This document shows positions 12,252 through 24,161 of a stretch of DNA of 64,000 nucleotides, piece after piece (the first letter of the stretch is position 1; each line of letters begins with the position of its first letter). The translations under genes were made by a program, and so were the position numbers. The notes under the pieces were generated by a model. That model had not been told where the DNA came from, did no database searches, and was given only the letters and a program-made list of their open reading frames with translations. The DNA comes from Membranipora membranacea (Eukaryota > Bryozoa > Gymnolaemata > Cheilostomatida > Membraniporidae). The stretch lies in assembly GCA_914767715.1 (NCBI GenBank), contig OU612068.1:29822001-29886000 (forward strand), given 5' to 3'.

Positions 12252-15200
12252 TCAGGCTGTCGTGACCTCATTAGCTTCATTGAGAGGACAAATCCTAAGG
12301 TGCCGATCCTGTATAAAAGACATGATCCAAATCACTAACATCGCACAAATATGTGTAAAAGCTGCCACTGCAATGAACGAGCTCGCCCAAACGCTAATAC
12401 TCGCTGCGTAGAATATCTTAGTCAGGATCGAAATGACTGTGCCAACCATACCCTCCATGATAACAATGATAGCAAACAGCCTTCCTAGCTCATCAGCCCC
12501 GCATATCTTAGTCTGTATAGTTTTGACAAGCGCATTAAAGGGAGTTTCAGTGATAAGAAATATACCCCCAAACCATATAGATCCTGGGATCTCAGGCTGT
12601 GACATCAGTATGAAACCTAAAGCCACCATTGCACAACATACCATTACAAACTTCAGATCATCAGGATTTAAATATCTCTTAACTAGAATGATAACGATAG
12701 GCCCTCCCAGGCAAACTGTTGACACTTTGACTGCGCAAAATATGGAAAACTCTGTCATCGTGAAACCTAACTCTTTTACAAAATATAAAAATGATGCGGA
12801 GTCTATTGCAGTCTCTCCAACAAAAGGAAACAAGAATAATACAAAGCTTAAATTCAAGAGACATCGGTTGTATCCTTTTCGCTTTTTGTAAATTGTTTTG
12901 AAAGCATCGAAGAATCTTTGAGGGCTTAACAGTTGGCTGCAGGTGCTGGCCGGTAGGGTCGGGGTGGCTCCTGAATGTTCCACATCTCTCATGAAGACAA
13001 ATGCTATCAGCAGAGGAGGGATCGCTAGACCAACTGTGATGTATGTAAGCGTACTCAGACCTAACTCATCTATTATAACACCATTCATTGATTCAGCAAC
13101 GAGTACTCCGATACCAACACATCCTTCTGCCAGAGCTAGATAGAGGGTCCTCTCTTTTTCTGGTGCGATTAAAGCCAAATAACTAAACACAGCCATAACC
13201 ATCTGAAAACAAATAAAAATATGTATCATACAGATGTCATTGACCCTGTACAGCAGACCAAAGTATATTACACAATTGGCCACATGAGGAGTGCAACACA
13301 TATGAATCAAAATATTTAAAAGTGAAGCAATGAGAGGGTGACGTATTCTATTAGCTTGGTCCCTGTATCTTGTTACTAGATATTGGGAGAGACTAAAGTG
13401 GGGGGATGAGAGGTAAGAGGTTCTTAACGTCTGCAAAGAGAACTGGCGTCAGGAGGTGGGAATCTGAGATCGAATTTTCCCATTGCATAATTCCATATAA
13501 AGGGATCATCCTAATTGGTTTTATTTTTTTGAAGGGAGCCAGGGTAGAAATGTTTATTTTTTCCTTTGCTCTACAAAAATACTGCTGCGGGTTAGAAGAC
13601 ACACCCAGGATCACAAGAGTTCCAGCTCACACAGTTGATATTGATTGATTGATTGATTGATATTGTAGGACATACTTGTTTGTCAACATTGTCTGGTGAG
13701 GTCAGGAATGTATAAATTATAGGGAGGTCCCACAACAATAAGCCATATCAATTCATTTTGTTTGATAAAGATTATGCCATTTGGCTCAATAGATATAATC
13801 AAATTATAATGGCCAAAACACATTTAGCGGCTGTAGCCTCAACAGTTTTCACAATGTCACCAATATAAACATAAATGCTGATTGCTGACTGCAGCCTCAA
13901 CTGATCCTCAGCAGTTTGATCAGAGGTTGAAACCTAAGAGTGCATAGTGGTTTGCATGACACCACATAACTAACATATAAGCCTCAGCTGATCCTCAATG
14001 GAATAATGTTTATATAAATACTAATTTAGGATCCGCTGAGGTTGCAATTGCTGTCAGTGTTTAGTAAACCATAAGATAACAGATAATAATATTAAGTACT
14101 AACCACAGGGAGTCCACCAAAGCCTCTGTTGAAAACTGCATACGCCAATACAGAGGGCATCGGCCAGTCGATGAAGGCATCAGTGGCTAGCAGGGCCAGA
14201 TAGAGAGAGGAGAGCAGGCTTCCACACAGTGACAGGATGATTGGTAGCTTGTGACGTCCCCTATCACAGTATGAACTGAGTAATAATGTGTTCAAAATCG
14301 ACAGCGGAAGCTTAAACAAAGCTATGTAGTTGGACCAATTCGCTTGAGCAGCCTGTAATGATAAAAATACGAGCGTCAAGTTGCCTATTGAAAAGCAGGG
14401 TTGTGCCCTCTTAAATAGAGAGTAAACGACTCCTTTTGGTTTCGTACTACCAACAGGTAGATGGGAAAACATTTCTTAAAAAGGTTTAGGGAACAATGAT
14501 TCTAAAGCGTTGCACAAAATATCGAACCCCTTGATTTGAGTTCAAGTCTATACTGAGATCGATTCAAACAGGGTCATCACTGGCACCAAGACATCAATAT
14601 TCGGCAAGATCAGATTTTTTATTTGACTTCTGATTGTGGAGAACTATACTAATAATTCTATAAATATGCAGTTACACATCTTGAGATATGTCCTATTCTT
14701 GTTGCTGTTTTGGAACTGGGTTTGAATAGAAAGTTATAAATTGTTTACAAGACGCAAACCTATCCAGATTTCATTTCAGATTCTTTGGATCCAGTATGCC
14801 TACATTTGGGATCACTTCCACAGAACTGATAAGCCCTTGAACCTCTTACCTCTCACCCCTAGTGGAAAAGAGCAATTTTGTAAGCAGGCAAATTGGATCA
14901 AACGAACTGAGAAATTTTAAGTTTTCAGGAAAAATCTCAATTCTTAATATGTACCTGTAGGTCTGGGTGAGATTGAGTGAATGTTTTGTTGCTGCAGAGT
15001 TCGATGTCTTGGTACATCCCAAAGCACAGTTTGTTGTATAATATTGAATTGAGAGTCGTCCCGTTTATACTCTCCGGCATGATGAATAACGTGGCTATAA
15101 TATAGATAGGCCATGGAGATACAGAAATCCTACAGAATTTATTTATTATACTCATATCATCGGATGAGGTGAGTAAGGAGGACCCCTGATCCTCCTCACT

Positions 15201-15269
15201 GGTTGTCACATCAGACTCTTCTCCGTCCGTCTCACACTCAAGGAGTAGTGCTGGGCGCTCCGCGCTCAT
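12252..15269 (-). CDS. SLC46-like MFS transporter, copy 3
   Basis: Third tandem SLC46-type gene. Coding exons are 15269-14955, 14352-14104 and 13202-12252, phase 0 joins, about 504 aa. Exon 1 has an acidic leader (TDGEESDVTTSEEDQG), TM1 after SPWPIYI, and the loop LYNKLCFGMYQDIELCSNKT. Exon 2 starts AAQANWSNY, and its loop-2 motif is SSYCDRGRHKLPI, altered from the CDK(I/V)GHK of the other two. Exon 3 starts at an ATG-coded Met (MVMAVFSYLAL) right after the acceptor. Its C-tail (DRHLRICPLNEANEV) lacks the YHDKDK motif of copies 1 and 2, so this is the most divergent copy. It is an ordinary intact gene by reading frame and splice sites; the transported compound is unknown. Confidence 0.86.
13633..13662. 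repeat. GATT-type microsatellite
   Basis: Short run of TTGA/GATT units inside intron 2 of SLC46-like copy 3. It is simple sequence with no apparent function. Confidence 0.7.
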
Positions 15270-18200
15270 AACTTTATCAGAGTTTTCTATGCGTTATATC
15301 CTAATCAGGGAAATTCTGAAATAAACCAGTCAACATGTCGATCAATCACAATCAGATTTATATGAGTAAAGTGACCAAATTTCAGAGTTTAAAAGCTTTT
15401 GTGAGAGTAGAGTTTGCTGGTAATGGTACATGCTTCAAATGCTCCTATCAGTCTTCTAGAGAGATTTGTCCTCATTGAACCAACAAACAACAGAACAATA
15501 ATATGTTGGGTTACAAGGAAAATCAACCAAATGAGCTGCATCATCTCACGTACTTACGTTCTTGATATGGATATCCAGTATAGCAGGCACAGTACTAGTT
15601 ATGTCCGTTGATCAGTCATGTTGAGATTGTGATGTTACAGTGTTGCAGATGTGAGCCGTTTACACGAGAGAATACCCTCAGAATGTGCTCAGTGATCAAA
15701 TGTTACAAGGTTGTGCAGTTCTATTTGCTAATGTTTGCAAGTCAGTTAGTATGATGTAATATATATGTCTAAGTATTACCTAATACTGTCTAGCATAGTC
15801 TGCCTTATCTAATAAAAAATAACACACTAATCTCTATGGTGATCCAGGAACGTTAAAAACATTCAAAGATCGATCATGAATCTGCTTGCAGTCCACCACA
15901 GAGAATGATCTTGATAATTCTCCTCACACCAAAGTGGTACACTCATTTAATATATAGTGTACTAGTTGGCTGACTGGTGTGAGTTCTCAGTACCTGCCAA
16001 ATTACACATGTATGAAGTAAACACACCCATCATACAATGTCCTGCTATAGCTGCAGTGTGTAAAATATAGTCATAATTATTGGTTAAGGTTAACTGTTTC
16101 TCAGTCTAAACCTAAATGGGATATTTGGGCACTAATTATTAATATTCAAACTAATAATTAGTTCGGCTAAGAAACAAAGTTTGCTGTAATAACTATAATC
16201 GTACAAAACAAACCCATGGAATCCACTGTCAAATCTAGTGCACCAAATACATGCATTGAAAATTATCGTCTGAAAGATTGAGCTAACAAAAAATACGGAG
16301 CCATCTACACCATAGCCTTCTATCTGCACATGTGTATGATCTTAACCCGTAACCAGTAACTGGTAACCAATAATAACTGCACCTATTGATACAAATGCAG
16401 ATACATAATATATCAATGGGTAAATCTACCCTAATTATCGCTTGAACTGCAGCCGAGAATTAGAAAATTTCTGTTATCAGCATAACATACCCTGCTGACC
16501 TTATGTTTTCAAGTGGTTTAATATTTCGCTGTTAGCAATGACAGAAACCAGGAATAATTAAAGCTAGCTAAATACAATTGTAACATGACAAGAGGCTGAA
16601 TAGCTGAGAGTGTGGAGCGTCTGCCTTGTAATCACACTGAAATAGGATGATGCAAATTCAAGTCCCTTTGGGGTCTGTTTTTTAAAATAGAATACTACTA
16701 TAGAAAAGTTATCCTCTCAATTTCGCGGGCCTGAGATCAATGAATAATTAAGACTAGTGAAAAAGGTTGGAGTTGTGCCCTCCGCGAATTAGGAGACAGC
16801 TAAATATTTAGGCCAGTAGGGTATATAGAGGATCACAATCATAGTTTCCTAATTTCAGAGAAAATGATAGTTTTGACAAATTCATCGTAATTATTTTTAG
16901 ACTCAAGCTAGCCTTTTTCCTGTCCTGCTCAGTATGAAGCTATATCAACTTCTTTTCCAGAATTTATTTTAATTTCTAATTTTTTAATGTTTTGCTTTTC
17001 AACTTTCTTGGCTGCATATAAATTTCAGAATTTGTTTCCATAAGGACACGGATGATAATTAAAATAAGAAGGAAACGCAGAAAAACTATGGCATCATATA
17101 ATTATAAAATTCTAGGAATCTGTGGACATTATGGTCTATTGTGCTACCTGAACGGCTTTTTCTAAATGACAGTCATGTTTCCCCAAAGTTTAGTCTGAGG
17201 TCTAAGTTTACATATTTGATTAGAGTTTGGCGACAGAAAGCAGGTGTTTATTCAGAGGAGAAGGCATGATTGCCCCGCAGACGGAACACATGATACAACC
17301 ACATGCTAGTAGCTGACGAGCTGGTTATTTCCTCTCCATGGCCTGGGGCTCCCCGCACACAAAGCTGTCTTCAATTTCATCAGAGAAAATAGAGCAATCT
17401 TCAATTTTAAAACTCTCATCTTCAGAATAAATTCTCCAAAACAACTGGACTGTGGTGTTATCTACTCATTTCTGCATAGAATTACCCATGTGCATGTGAT
17501 TTGGTTTTGTATTGATTGGCTGATGAGTTTTGGTTTGTTATTGTTTGGAGTTGTTTGTCCAAAAACCCTAATCTGAGTAGCCAACTCCAAATTGTTGGAC
17601 TGAATTTCAGTCTAAAATCTTCTATTGATTTTTCATTAAAACTGACCTAATCTTTTCTTCAATCTTAAAACACTCAGTCTTCAATCTTCTGTAAAATACG
17701 CCTCAGTGTTATATATCATTCCTCATGTTATACCCACCAGGAGGACGTTAGGGGATTGAACCAATATTGTATTACTACCAAGTTGGGTACAGAGCAGCGA
17801 ATTTCCATCAATCAGATTGAAATCTAAAGTTTTAGCACTCTAACTAATGATACAGCGTACCTATCACTTTACAGCGTAGCTATATTACATCTTGTCTACG
17901 TAAGTCATCATGTTTATTACTTACTTTTCTCAATTCATGACAGGTGACGGCCCACCTGTCTTACCTAACCAGGCACCATCCTTCTATCATATAAAATTAC
18001 ATGCAGATTTATATCTTTCATCTTCACAAGAGACCTTAAATCTATAGTCTCTGTTTGCATAATAATTACAGCAATGGCTTTTAGATAAACACAAATAACA
18101 ATGTGTAATAAAATGAATATTGACATTTTTACACTTGAAGCTGAAGGCCTCAGAGATAATAATAACAGGTCACTGATTGACCAGTTACCTGTCAATGCTG

Positions 18201-18328
18201 AAATGTTAATGCTTCTATTTCACGTTTTTTTATTGATTCAACCAGAAACCTGGAAATAATGGTATATAACCTAGTGAGATATTACATTATGAGCCAGTGT
18301 TCCTAACCTATTGGTGTAGTCTTCTTCA
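15270..18328. other. Intergenic between transporter cluster and receptor pair
   Basis: About 3 kb with no supported protein gene; both flanking genes are transcribed away from it (minus to the left, plus to the right). It holds an 11-bp-arm AT hairpin (16131-16162) and a weak tRNA-like stretch near 16594-16680 with box-A-like (AATAGCTGAGAGTGTGGAGC) and box-B-like (AAATTCAAGTCCC) sequences that does not fold as a tRNA. A TATA-like motif lies at its right end (18263-18269). Confidence 0.45.
18263..18269 (+). promoter_or_regulatory. Putative TATA box of receptor copy A
   Basis: TATATAA lies 60 bases before the ATG of the plus-strand receptor gene. The inverted paralog has TATATAAAG at a similar distance, although the two upstream regions are otherwise unalike, which makes a core-promoter role plausible. 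No start-site data are available. Confidence 0.35.
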
Positions 18329-19294
18329 ATGATGGATGGTAATTCTACATTAAACTCCAGTATTTTTGAAAAAAAACGCACCAAGATTAACTTTTGCTAC
18401 CAGGAAGAGTTTAACATATGTTTAACACAAGCAATGGAGTGGCTTATGATAACATTCAATATATTTGCCGCCTTGGCTAACATCATTCACATTATAATCA
18501 TATACAGGTTATATCGGACTAACAGATCTGCATTCCTGAAACTAATCTTAGTCACCAGCTCCATCGATCTACTGGATGCTGTGGTGAAGATCTTATTCTC
18601 CATCTGTTGGCTGAGGGAGATTCTACTTGAGAGGCATGAGGTGGCAGTATTGCTGATCGCACTAGGAGAATTTAATCTGGGAATGACAACGTCAGCTATC
18701 ATCTATTCAACAATAGATCGATGGCTTTCACTCGCTAAACCCTACCAATACGAATCTATTTTCCTCATTCAAAACTTCAACATAAGCATAGCCTCCACGT
18801 TTTTATTCATTATAATTATTGTCCTTGTCAAAGATGTGGGATTCAACAACAACTACTGTTTTGATAAAGGATTTGGTCTCTCACATTGTAACTTTGGTTT
18901 TCATGTTTATTTATGCCCGTCCATTGCATGTTCCATCTGGATCATAGAATGTGTCTTTATAGTTCTTCTTACTGTTGAGCTGGTGAAAATGAGGAGACAC
19001 AGCATCATTGTCGAACATGACAAACAGCTCAAATATGCTGCCAACTATGTACTGTCAGCATTTACTCTGCTGACTTTGTGTTTTTCTGGCTATGTGGTTT
19101 TTCTCATCATGAATTTGTGTGGAGCCTACAAGTTCATTGTTACATCCAACATATCATCATATGCTGTATTACTGAACTCGTGTTACGGGTTTCTAAATGT
19201 GTTTTCATTTGCTTGGTACACTAAAGGCTACAGAAATGAGGCTCGTAGATTAATTGACAGACTTACCCAGAGAGCTAGAGTAGGGATAGTTTAG
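18329..19294 (+). CDS. Rhodopsin-like 7TM receptor, copy A
   Basis: Single-exon 321-aa membrane protein with seven hydrophobic segments (about residues 37-59, 68-90, 105-128, 152-170, 195-220, 238-262 and 274-296). TM3 ends with DRW (130-132), a variant of the class A DRY motif. TM7 has LNVFSFAWY, standing in for NPxxY, followed by a basic tail (YRNEARRLIDRL). The extracellular N-terminus has NST and NSS glycosylation sites and paired Cys residues (23 and 31). An in-frame TAG three codons upstream fixes the start at the MM pair. It is paralogous to the minus-strand gene at 21273-22316. The ligand is unknown; I place it as a divergent class A GPCR-like protein with no named family. Confidence 0.82.
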   Translation: MMDGNSTLNSSIFEKKRTKINFCYQEEFNICLTQAMEWLMITFNIFAALANIIHIIIIYRLYRTNRSAFLKLILVTSSIDLLDAVVKILFSICWLREILLERHEVAVLLIALGEFNLGMTTSAIIYSTIDRWLSLAKPYQYESIFLIQNFNISIASTFLFIIIIVLVKDVGFNNNYCFDKGFGLSHCNFGFHVYLCPSIACSIWIIECVFIVLLTVELVKMRRHSIIVEHDKQLKYAANYVLSAFTLLTLCFSGYVVFLIMNLCGAYKFIVTSNISSYAVLLNSCYGFLNVFSFAWYTKGYRNEARRLIDRLTQRARVGIV

Positions 19295-19297
19295 TGT

Positions 19298-21272
19298 GAG
19301 ACACCATTATATGATAGATTACCCTATGTGACCCTATGTTAAACGCATATCACTGTGAAATACATTATTATATAAAAAATAATATAAAAATTTATATTAA
19401 AATATATAAAGTATTATGCTGGCATGATGAACAGAGGCTGTCCGCTTTCTTGTCATGGGGACATGATTCCTCTGATGTAATTGTTATAACATTTCGACTT
19501 ATCGCTTATCTGCACATGACTCTATGATTCAAGATTACTTTTTGCTCCCAATTCCTCAGTGGCTTACAATTGTGCATAGTAGGCTACAGCGCAAACAAAA
19601 ATATAATTCTACGTCGCCAAAATTCGCGATATATTGTTATTTGATCATTTCCACAGTTAAATAGTTTGAACAACTCCTTGGCGTGATTTTGCAAATCTTT
19701 CCTTTTGACACATTCCCAATTCATATGCTTACATAAATATTATTACTGGAAACGAAATCCTGAGTTGGGGTGGAGTGCTCAATCCTCATATAAGCAGTGT
19801 CTAGTTATTGCGATCATTGTACTAGTCTAGGATCAATTTGAAAAAAATGCATGCAGTTATGGCCTGTCATGATGATGGGTGTTTCAAAATCATAGTCTGC
19901 TTCGCCAAAGCTTGGCCTGGGTTCAAAGGTTATTTCATGAAGGAGTTTGTTATTGGATCCCATTAGATTTCAGGCAAAAAAACAATTCATATAATATACA
20001 ATAATTCATAGAAGTAGACCTGTTAGCCCTGCAAACACTGGCCTGTCTTATTTGTCATATTGTGCGGAGATATTTTCCATCACGTTTTACTTTAACATAA
20101 TATAATAAAGGTCAGTCACGGATTGTTCAGTTTTCTAACAGTATTGATGAAAATTATACAAGTTGTCGATTGGCGGAGAACCACCACCGGACAAACGCCA
20201 AAATGCCAGCACATGGGTCAGTCGGAAATACATAATATTGATACATGAGTAGATAACTCCCCAAAGCAATCATCAACACAACCCAGTTAGTCTACACAGA
20301 CAAAACCCCTATTGTTGCTCTGAATCCCAAAATAATGTGTCCATAGAAAAATCTGAGTGTTACCACCACAAAGCTGTGGCGTTTGTGAGACTTTGAGCGA
20401 GCCATACACATTGGCACTTTTTTAAACTTGATTTTTCAAAGGCAAATTTTAAATTTGATCAACCCTAGTTGGCAGCTGTTGGCAAGCAAATTAAAAAGTT
20501 GGACCAAAAAATCATCAATACTTTTAAAGGGCAACCAAGGTTTCAAACAACTTCTCATTGATGGCCATTGATTAATAGCAGATTGCACCTTCTGCATGGG
20601 GAAAAAGACAAAATATAATTCGGATGATTATTCAGCCAGAATTCTTGTGAAACATTTCTTCCATCAGGCACTCAAACTCAGCTCAAAGAGAATACCACAT
20701 AGCAGTTTCCTGTTCCTGTTATTATTTAGCCTGTGCTCTATAATTATTACAGCAAAGTCTTGGAACCTCCCCTAAACTGAAGTGTTACCCAGCTTACAGT
20801 CAGCAACTACTTTGAGTTTTGCATCGCGTAATGCACAAAGCTGATGCTGCCCAGCACATTATTAGCTACCCATTAATGCAATGCTGCGAAACCTTGGTTG
20901 CCCTTTAAGGTGTTATCGATAGATATAGAATTCCATATCATGAGTTAAGTTTAAACAAGGAGTGTCTCTAACTACTTGAAATTGATCACATCATCGCTGG
21001 ACTCAGTCTTGCTCACATTTAATATCATATAATATATATAGACAATATATAATACAATGAGAAATAAAAAATTCGTCAAGACAAGAGTGGGGACAATCCC
21101 TGTTAATTACACTTTTCTTTTGATACTTTTATTGGCAACTATATCTGTCAGATACCAAAATTAAAAACAGAAAGTCAGATCAAATATACTTGTATACTGG
21201 AAAAATGGATATGCAATCACTTCTATTTTTTTTATTTATATGTAGAAGTTTATCATATAAGCTTGTCACACA
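19298..21272. other. Spacer between the convergent receptor genes
   Basis: Shared 3' flank of the two receptors, about 2 kb and AT-rich. It contains the 385-bp inverted-repeat element at 20524-20908. No other gene or RNA is visible. A low-complexity A/T stretch sits at 19360-19410, just after the first receptor. Confidence 0.5.
20524..20908. mobile_element. 385-bp terminal-inverted-repeat element (MITE)
   Basis: The first 21 bases (20524-20544, TTAAAGGGCAACCAAGGTTTC minus its last base when split) and the last 21 (20888-20908) are perfect reverse complements. The ends read TTAA|AGGGCAACC ... GGTTGCCCT|TTAA. This fits either a TTAA target duplication (piggyBac-like) or a TA duplication (Tc1/mariner-like). 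The interior of about 340 bp has no open frame, so it is non-autonomous. Confidence 0.6.
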
Positions 21273-22316
21273 CTAATTTATCCTAGGGTTGGATGTCTTG
21301 CCCCCCCCCGTCACACCCTCCGTCCCACCATCCCTGTTTATCCCTACTCTAGCAACTCTCTGGGTAAGTCTGTCAATTAATCTACGAGCCTCATTCCTGT
21401 AGCCTTTAGTGTACCAAGCAAATGAAAACACATTTAGAAATCCGTAACAAGAGTTCAATAATACAGCATATGATGATACGTTAGATGTAACGATGACGTT
21501 ATAGGCTCCACACAAAATCATGATGAGAAAAACAACATAGCCAGAATAACACAAAGTCATCAAGATAAATGCTGACAGTACATATTTGGCAGCATGTTGG
21601 AGCTGTTTGTCATGTTCGACAATGACTCGGCGCTTTTTCATTTTAATTAGCTCAACAAAAAGGAGAATAATAAAGACACATTCTATGATCCAGTAAGAGC
21701 ACACAAAGGTTGGGCATAAATATAAATGAACGCCATCGTTACAATTTGAAAGACCGAATCCTCTATCAAAACAGTAGTTGTTGCTGAAACCTACATCTTT
21801 AACCATGATGAAAATGATCATGAAAACGAACACGGAGGCTATGCTTATGTTGAAGTTTTGAATGAGGAAAATAGATTCGTATTGGTAGGGTTTCGCGAGT
21901 GAAAGCCATCGATCTATTGTTGAATAGATGATAGCTGACGTTGTCATTCCCATATTAAATTCTCCCAGAGCGATCAGCAACACCGCCACCTCATGGATCT
22001 CAAGTAGAATCTCCCTCAGCCAACAGATAGAAAATAAGATTTTCACCACAGCATCCAGTAGATCGATGGAGCTGGTGACTAAGATAAGTTTCAGGAATAC
22101 AGATCTGTTAGTCCGATATAACCTGTATATGATTATAATGTGAATGATATTAGCCAAGGCGGCAAATATATTGAATGTTATCATAAGCCATTCTGTTGCC
22201 TGTGTTAAACATAGGTTGACCTCTTCCTGGTAGCAAAAGTTGATTTCGGTGCTATTTCTTTCAAAAGTACTGTAGTTGAATGCTACATCACCCTCCATCA
22301 TGGAATAAGACTTCAA
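21273..22316 (-). CDS. Rhodopsin-like 7TM receptor, copy B
   Basis: Inverted paralog of the receptor at 18329-19294, single exon, up to 347 aa. The frame opens at 22316 (MKSYSMMEGD), but homology with copy A, which starts at its MM pair, argues for the MM at 22301 as the true start (342 aa). The DRW motif, TM7 sequence LNVFSFAWY and the basic tail are the same as in copy A. TM1-TM4 and TM7/tail are almost identical at DNA level, while ECL2-TM5-ICL3 is clearly diverged. The C-terminal tail is about 24 residues longer than in copy A and Gly-rich, and includes a run of nine G on the coding strand (21301-21309), a site prone to slippage. Ligand unknown. Confidence 0.82.
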   Translation of the reverse strand: MKSYSMMEGDVAFNYSTFERNSTEINFCYQEEVNLCLTQATEWLMITFNIFAALANIIHIIIIYRLYRTNRSVFLKLILVTSSIDLLDAVVKILFSICWLREILLEIHEVAVLLIALGEFNMGMTTSAIIYSTIDRWLSLAKPYQYESIFLIQNFNISIASVFVFMIIFIMVKDVGFSNNYCFDRGFGLSNCNDGVHLYLCPTFVCSYWIIECVFIILLFVELIKMKKRRVIVEHDKQLQHAAKYVLSAFILMTLCYSGYVVFLIMILCGAYNVIVTSNVSSYAVLLNSCYGFLNVFSFAWYTKGYRNEARRLIDRLTQRVARVGINRDGGTEGVTGGGKTSNPRIN

Positions 22317-24161
22317 TAAGTTGTACTGTCTGGATCAACTGCGATCACGTAATGATCAACAACCAATTGGAATACCTTTATATACTAGGCATCGATTATA
22401 TCTACAAACCAAAGCATTAGCTAGTCAGGCATTAAGTCCTGCTGTACCATTAGGCTTCTACAGTACAGCCAACTGCTCACCTCTTGTTTTCATAGTATCT
22501 GGGCAAGAGAGACAATTTTAATGGTAACAACAATTTTTACCGGAGAGAAATTATTTTGAATTTTTTCGCTGTTGAAATTTTGACAAAGTATGGCAGTATT
22601 GACTGCTTGACTTTGCGATACATAAGTATGTTGGTGCCCTGATCTCACAACTCTTACTTACACACAGTGGCTGTATACTAAGAGTCAACTGCAAACATCT
22701 CACCCATCATAAATTTATTGAAAAACATATTTAAATGTCAAAAAATTGAACTTGGGACAAAGTTAAAGATGCAAATCAATATTGTATTGCATTCCATTGA
22801 CCAAAACAAATCAAACAATCGGGGCGTTAAGAAATTTTTCTAATTATCTTTTTCTTCATCTTGATTAAATTTTTTTTCCCTTCTTTCTCGATGGCTGATT
22901 TTGAAAAACATTCTCATTGAAAAAAAGTTATGCCAATAAAGTTTTTCACATCATATATTTTTCAGATGAAATGACCCAGTGATCAAGATAATGACACAAC
23001 ACAACGTCATACATATTTAGTCTTCAAAGGGTAATAATCATTTGACATTTACCATGAAAATGCATTGAAAAATAGTTAAAGTAAAGACATTGACATTCTT
23101 GATCGCATAATATTGTTCTGGCAGTGAACTTAAAATTATAAAACTAAAAGTCACCGTTATGGAAACTCATTATTTTTATCTTCTTTTACAATAGATTGCG
23201 CACATTGTTACTTATGTATCTAACGGCTGCAGATTCCATGTATGACCCGCTTGGGGGATTTCTAGCAACTTCAACGATGTTGGCATGGCTAGGCACATTA
23301 GGCGTGGCATCATTGAGGCATATTGATTATAAAACTTTTATAGCCTCCAGGTTCTGTTACAATTATTTTAAAAAAAATTCCTGTCGATCGTTTTGAATGA
23401 TGAAAACACACATATATATATATATTCATGGATAAGGGGAGCATATCTCATCCTGACCAGACATATGGCTATTTATGTGTGGCTGGCTGCTAGATCACAT
23501 TTCCCATATTTGATTGGTCCACATGTTCAGTATAATGGTACTGACAACCACTTTTGTCCAGCAGCTTATCTGAGTTTTTAGAGGTCGTTATCGGGACATC
23601 AATCAATGTATAACATAAAATCCTCTTGTTATATTTTATTTATTTGACAACAGTGAAGGTTTAACATACATAAAGGTAACAGTGAGTTTCGTCAAAATAA
23701 GTTTGATAAGCACTTAGCATTTTGTGAGCAAAATTTAGCACAAGAATCTTTGGTAGGCTATGATAATAATGAAAATAATGAAAAAAATATTCATATAACT
23801 CCAGGCACATGGACGGTGGTATTGTCACATCACTCAGTGTGACAGAATTGGCACAGAGTATTAAGGCATGTCAAATAATGATAAAGTTTCAATCTGTAGT
23901 AATGTTTTAGTATTGAAATAATTCTTACAATCACAATTTTAACGTTAAAATAAAATCTCAATATATAATATCAATTAAATGCGGAAGATCTGAGGCTAGT
24001 TTGTAGGGTCTGTCCTTAGGGACATGATAAGTTCAACATTATGCAGAGATAAGCATTTTGATGCTTCATACAAGATGGCTTTTTCATCTTCTTTCAACTG
24101 TAATCAGGCAATATCGCAGCTAGGTGTGCCGTTACCAGACGGTAGTCACTGCTGTGTCCAA
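22317..24161. other. Intergenic between receptor B and EFCAB6-like gene
   Basis: About 1.8 kb, AT-rich, with no supported gene. It holds the putative promoter of receptor B at its left end and a short TATATA run near 23410. The last few hundred bases are the 3' flank of the EFCAB6-like gene. Confidence 0.45.
22375..22384 (-). promoter_or_regulatory. Putative TATA box of receptor copy B
   Basis: On the minus strand TATATAAAGG lies about 60-75 bases upstream of the two candidate start codons of the receptor. It is placed like the TATATAA of the paralog. Confidence 0.35.

Noticed and set aside
12433-12891. 152-codon plus-strand frame
   Set aside because: It is the antisense shadow of exon 3 of SLC46-like copy 3, whose minus-strand frame matches its paralogs.
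13840-14060. Repeated GCCTCA(A/G)CTGATCCTCA blocks as a regulatory array
   Set aside because: Three irregular, diverged occurrences in an intron, one inverted; too loose to call more than decayed repeat sequence.
16131-16162. AT-rich hairpin as a mobile element
   Set aside because: Arms of only 11 A/T bases without flanking duplication are expected by chance in this composition.
16594-16680. tRNA gene
   Set aside because: Boxes A and B are only loosely matched, and the acceptor and anticodon stems do not pair.
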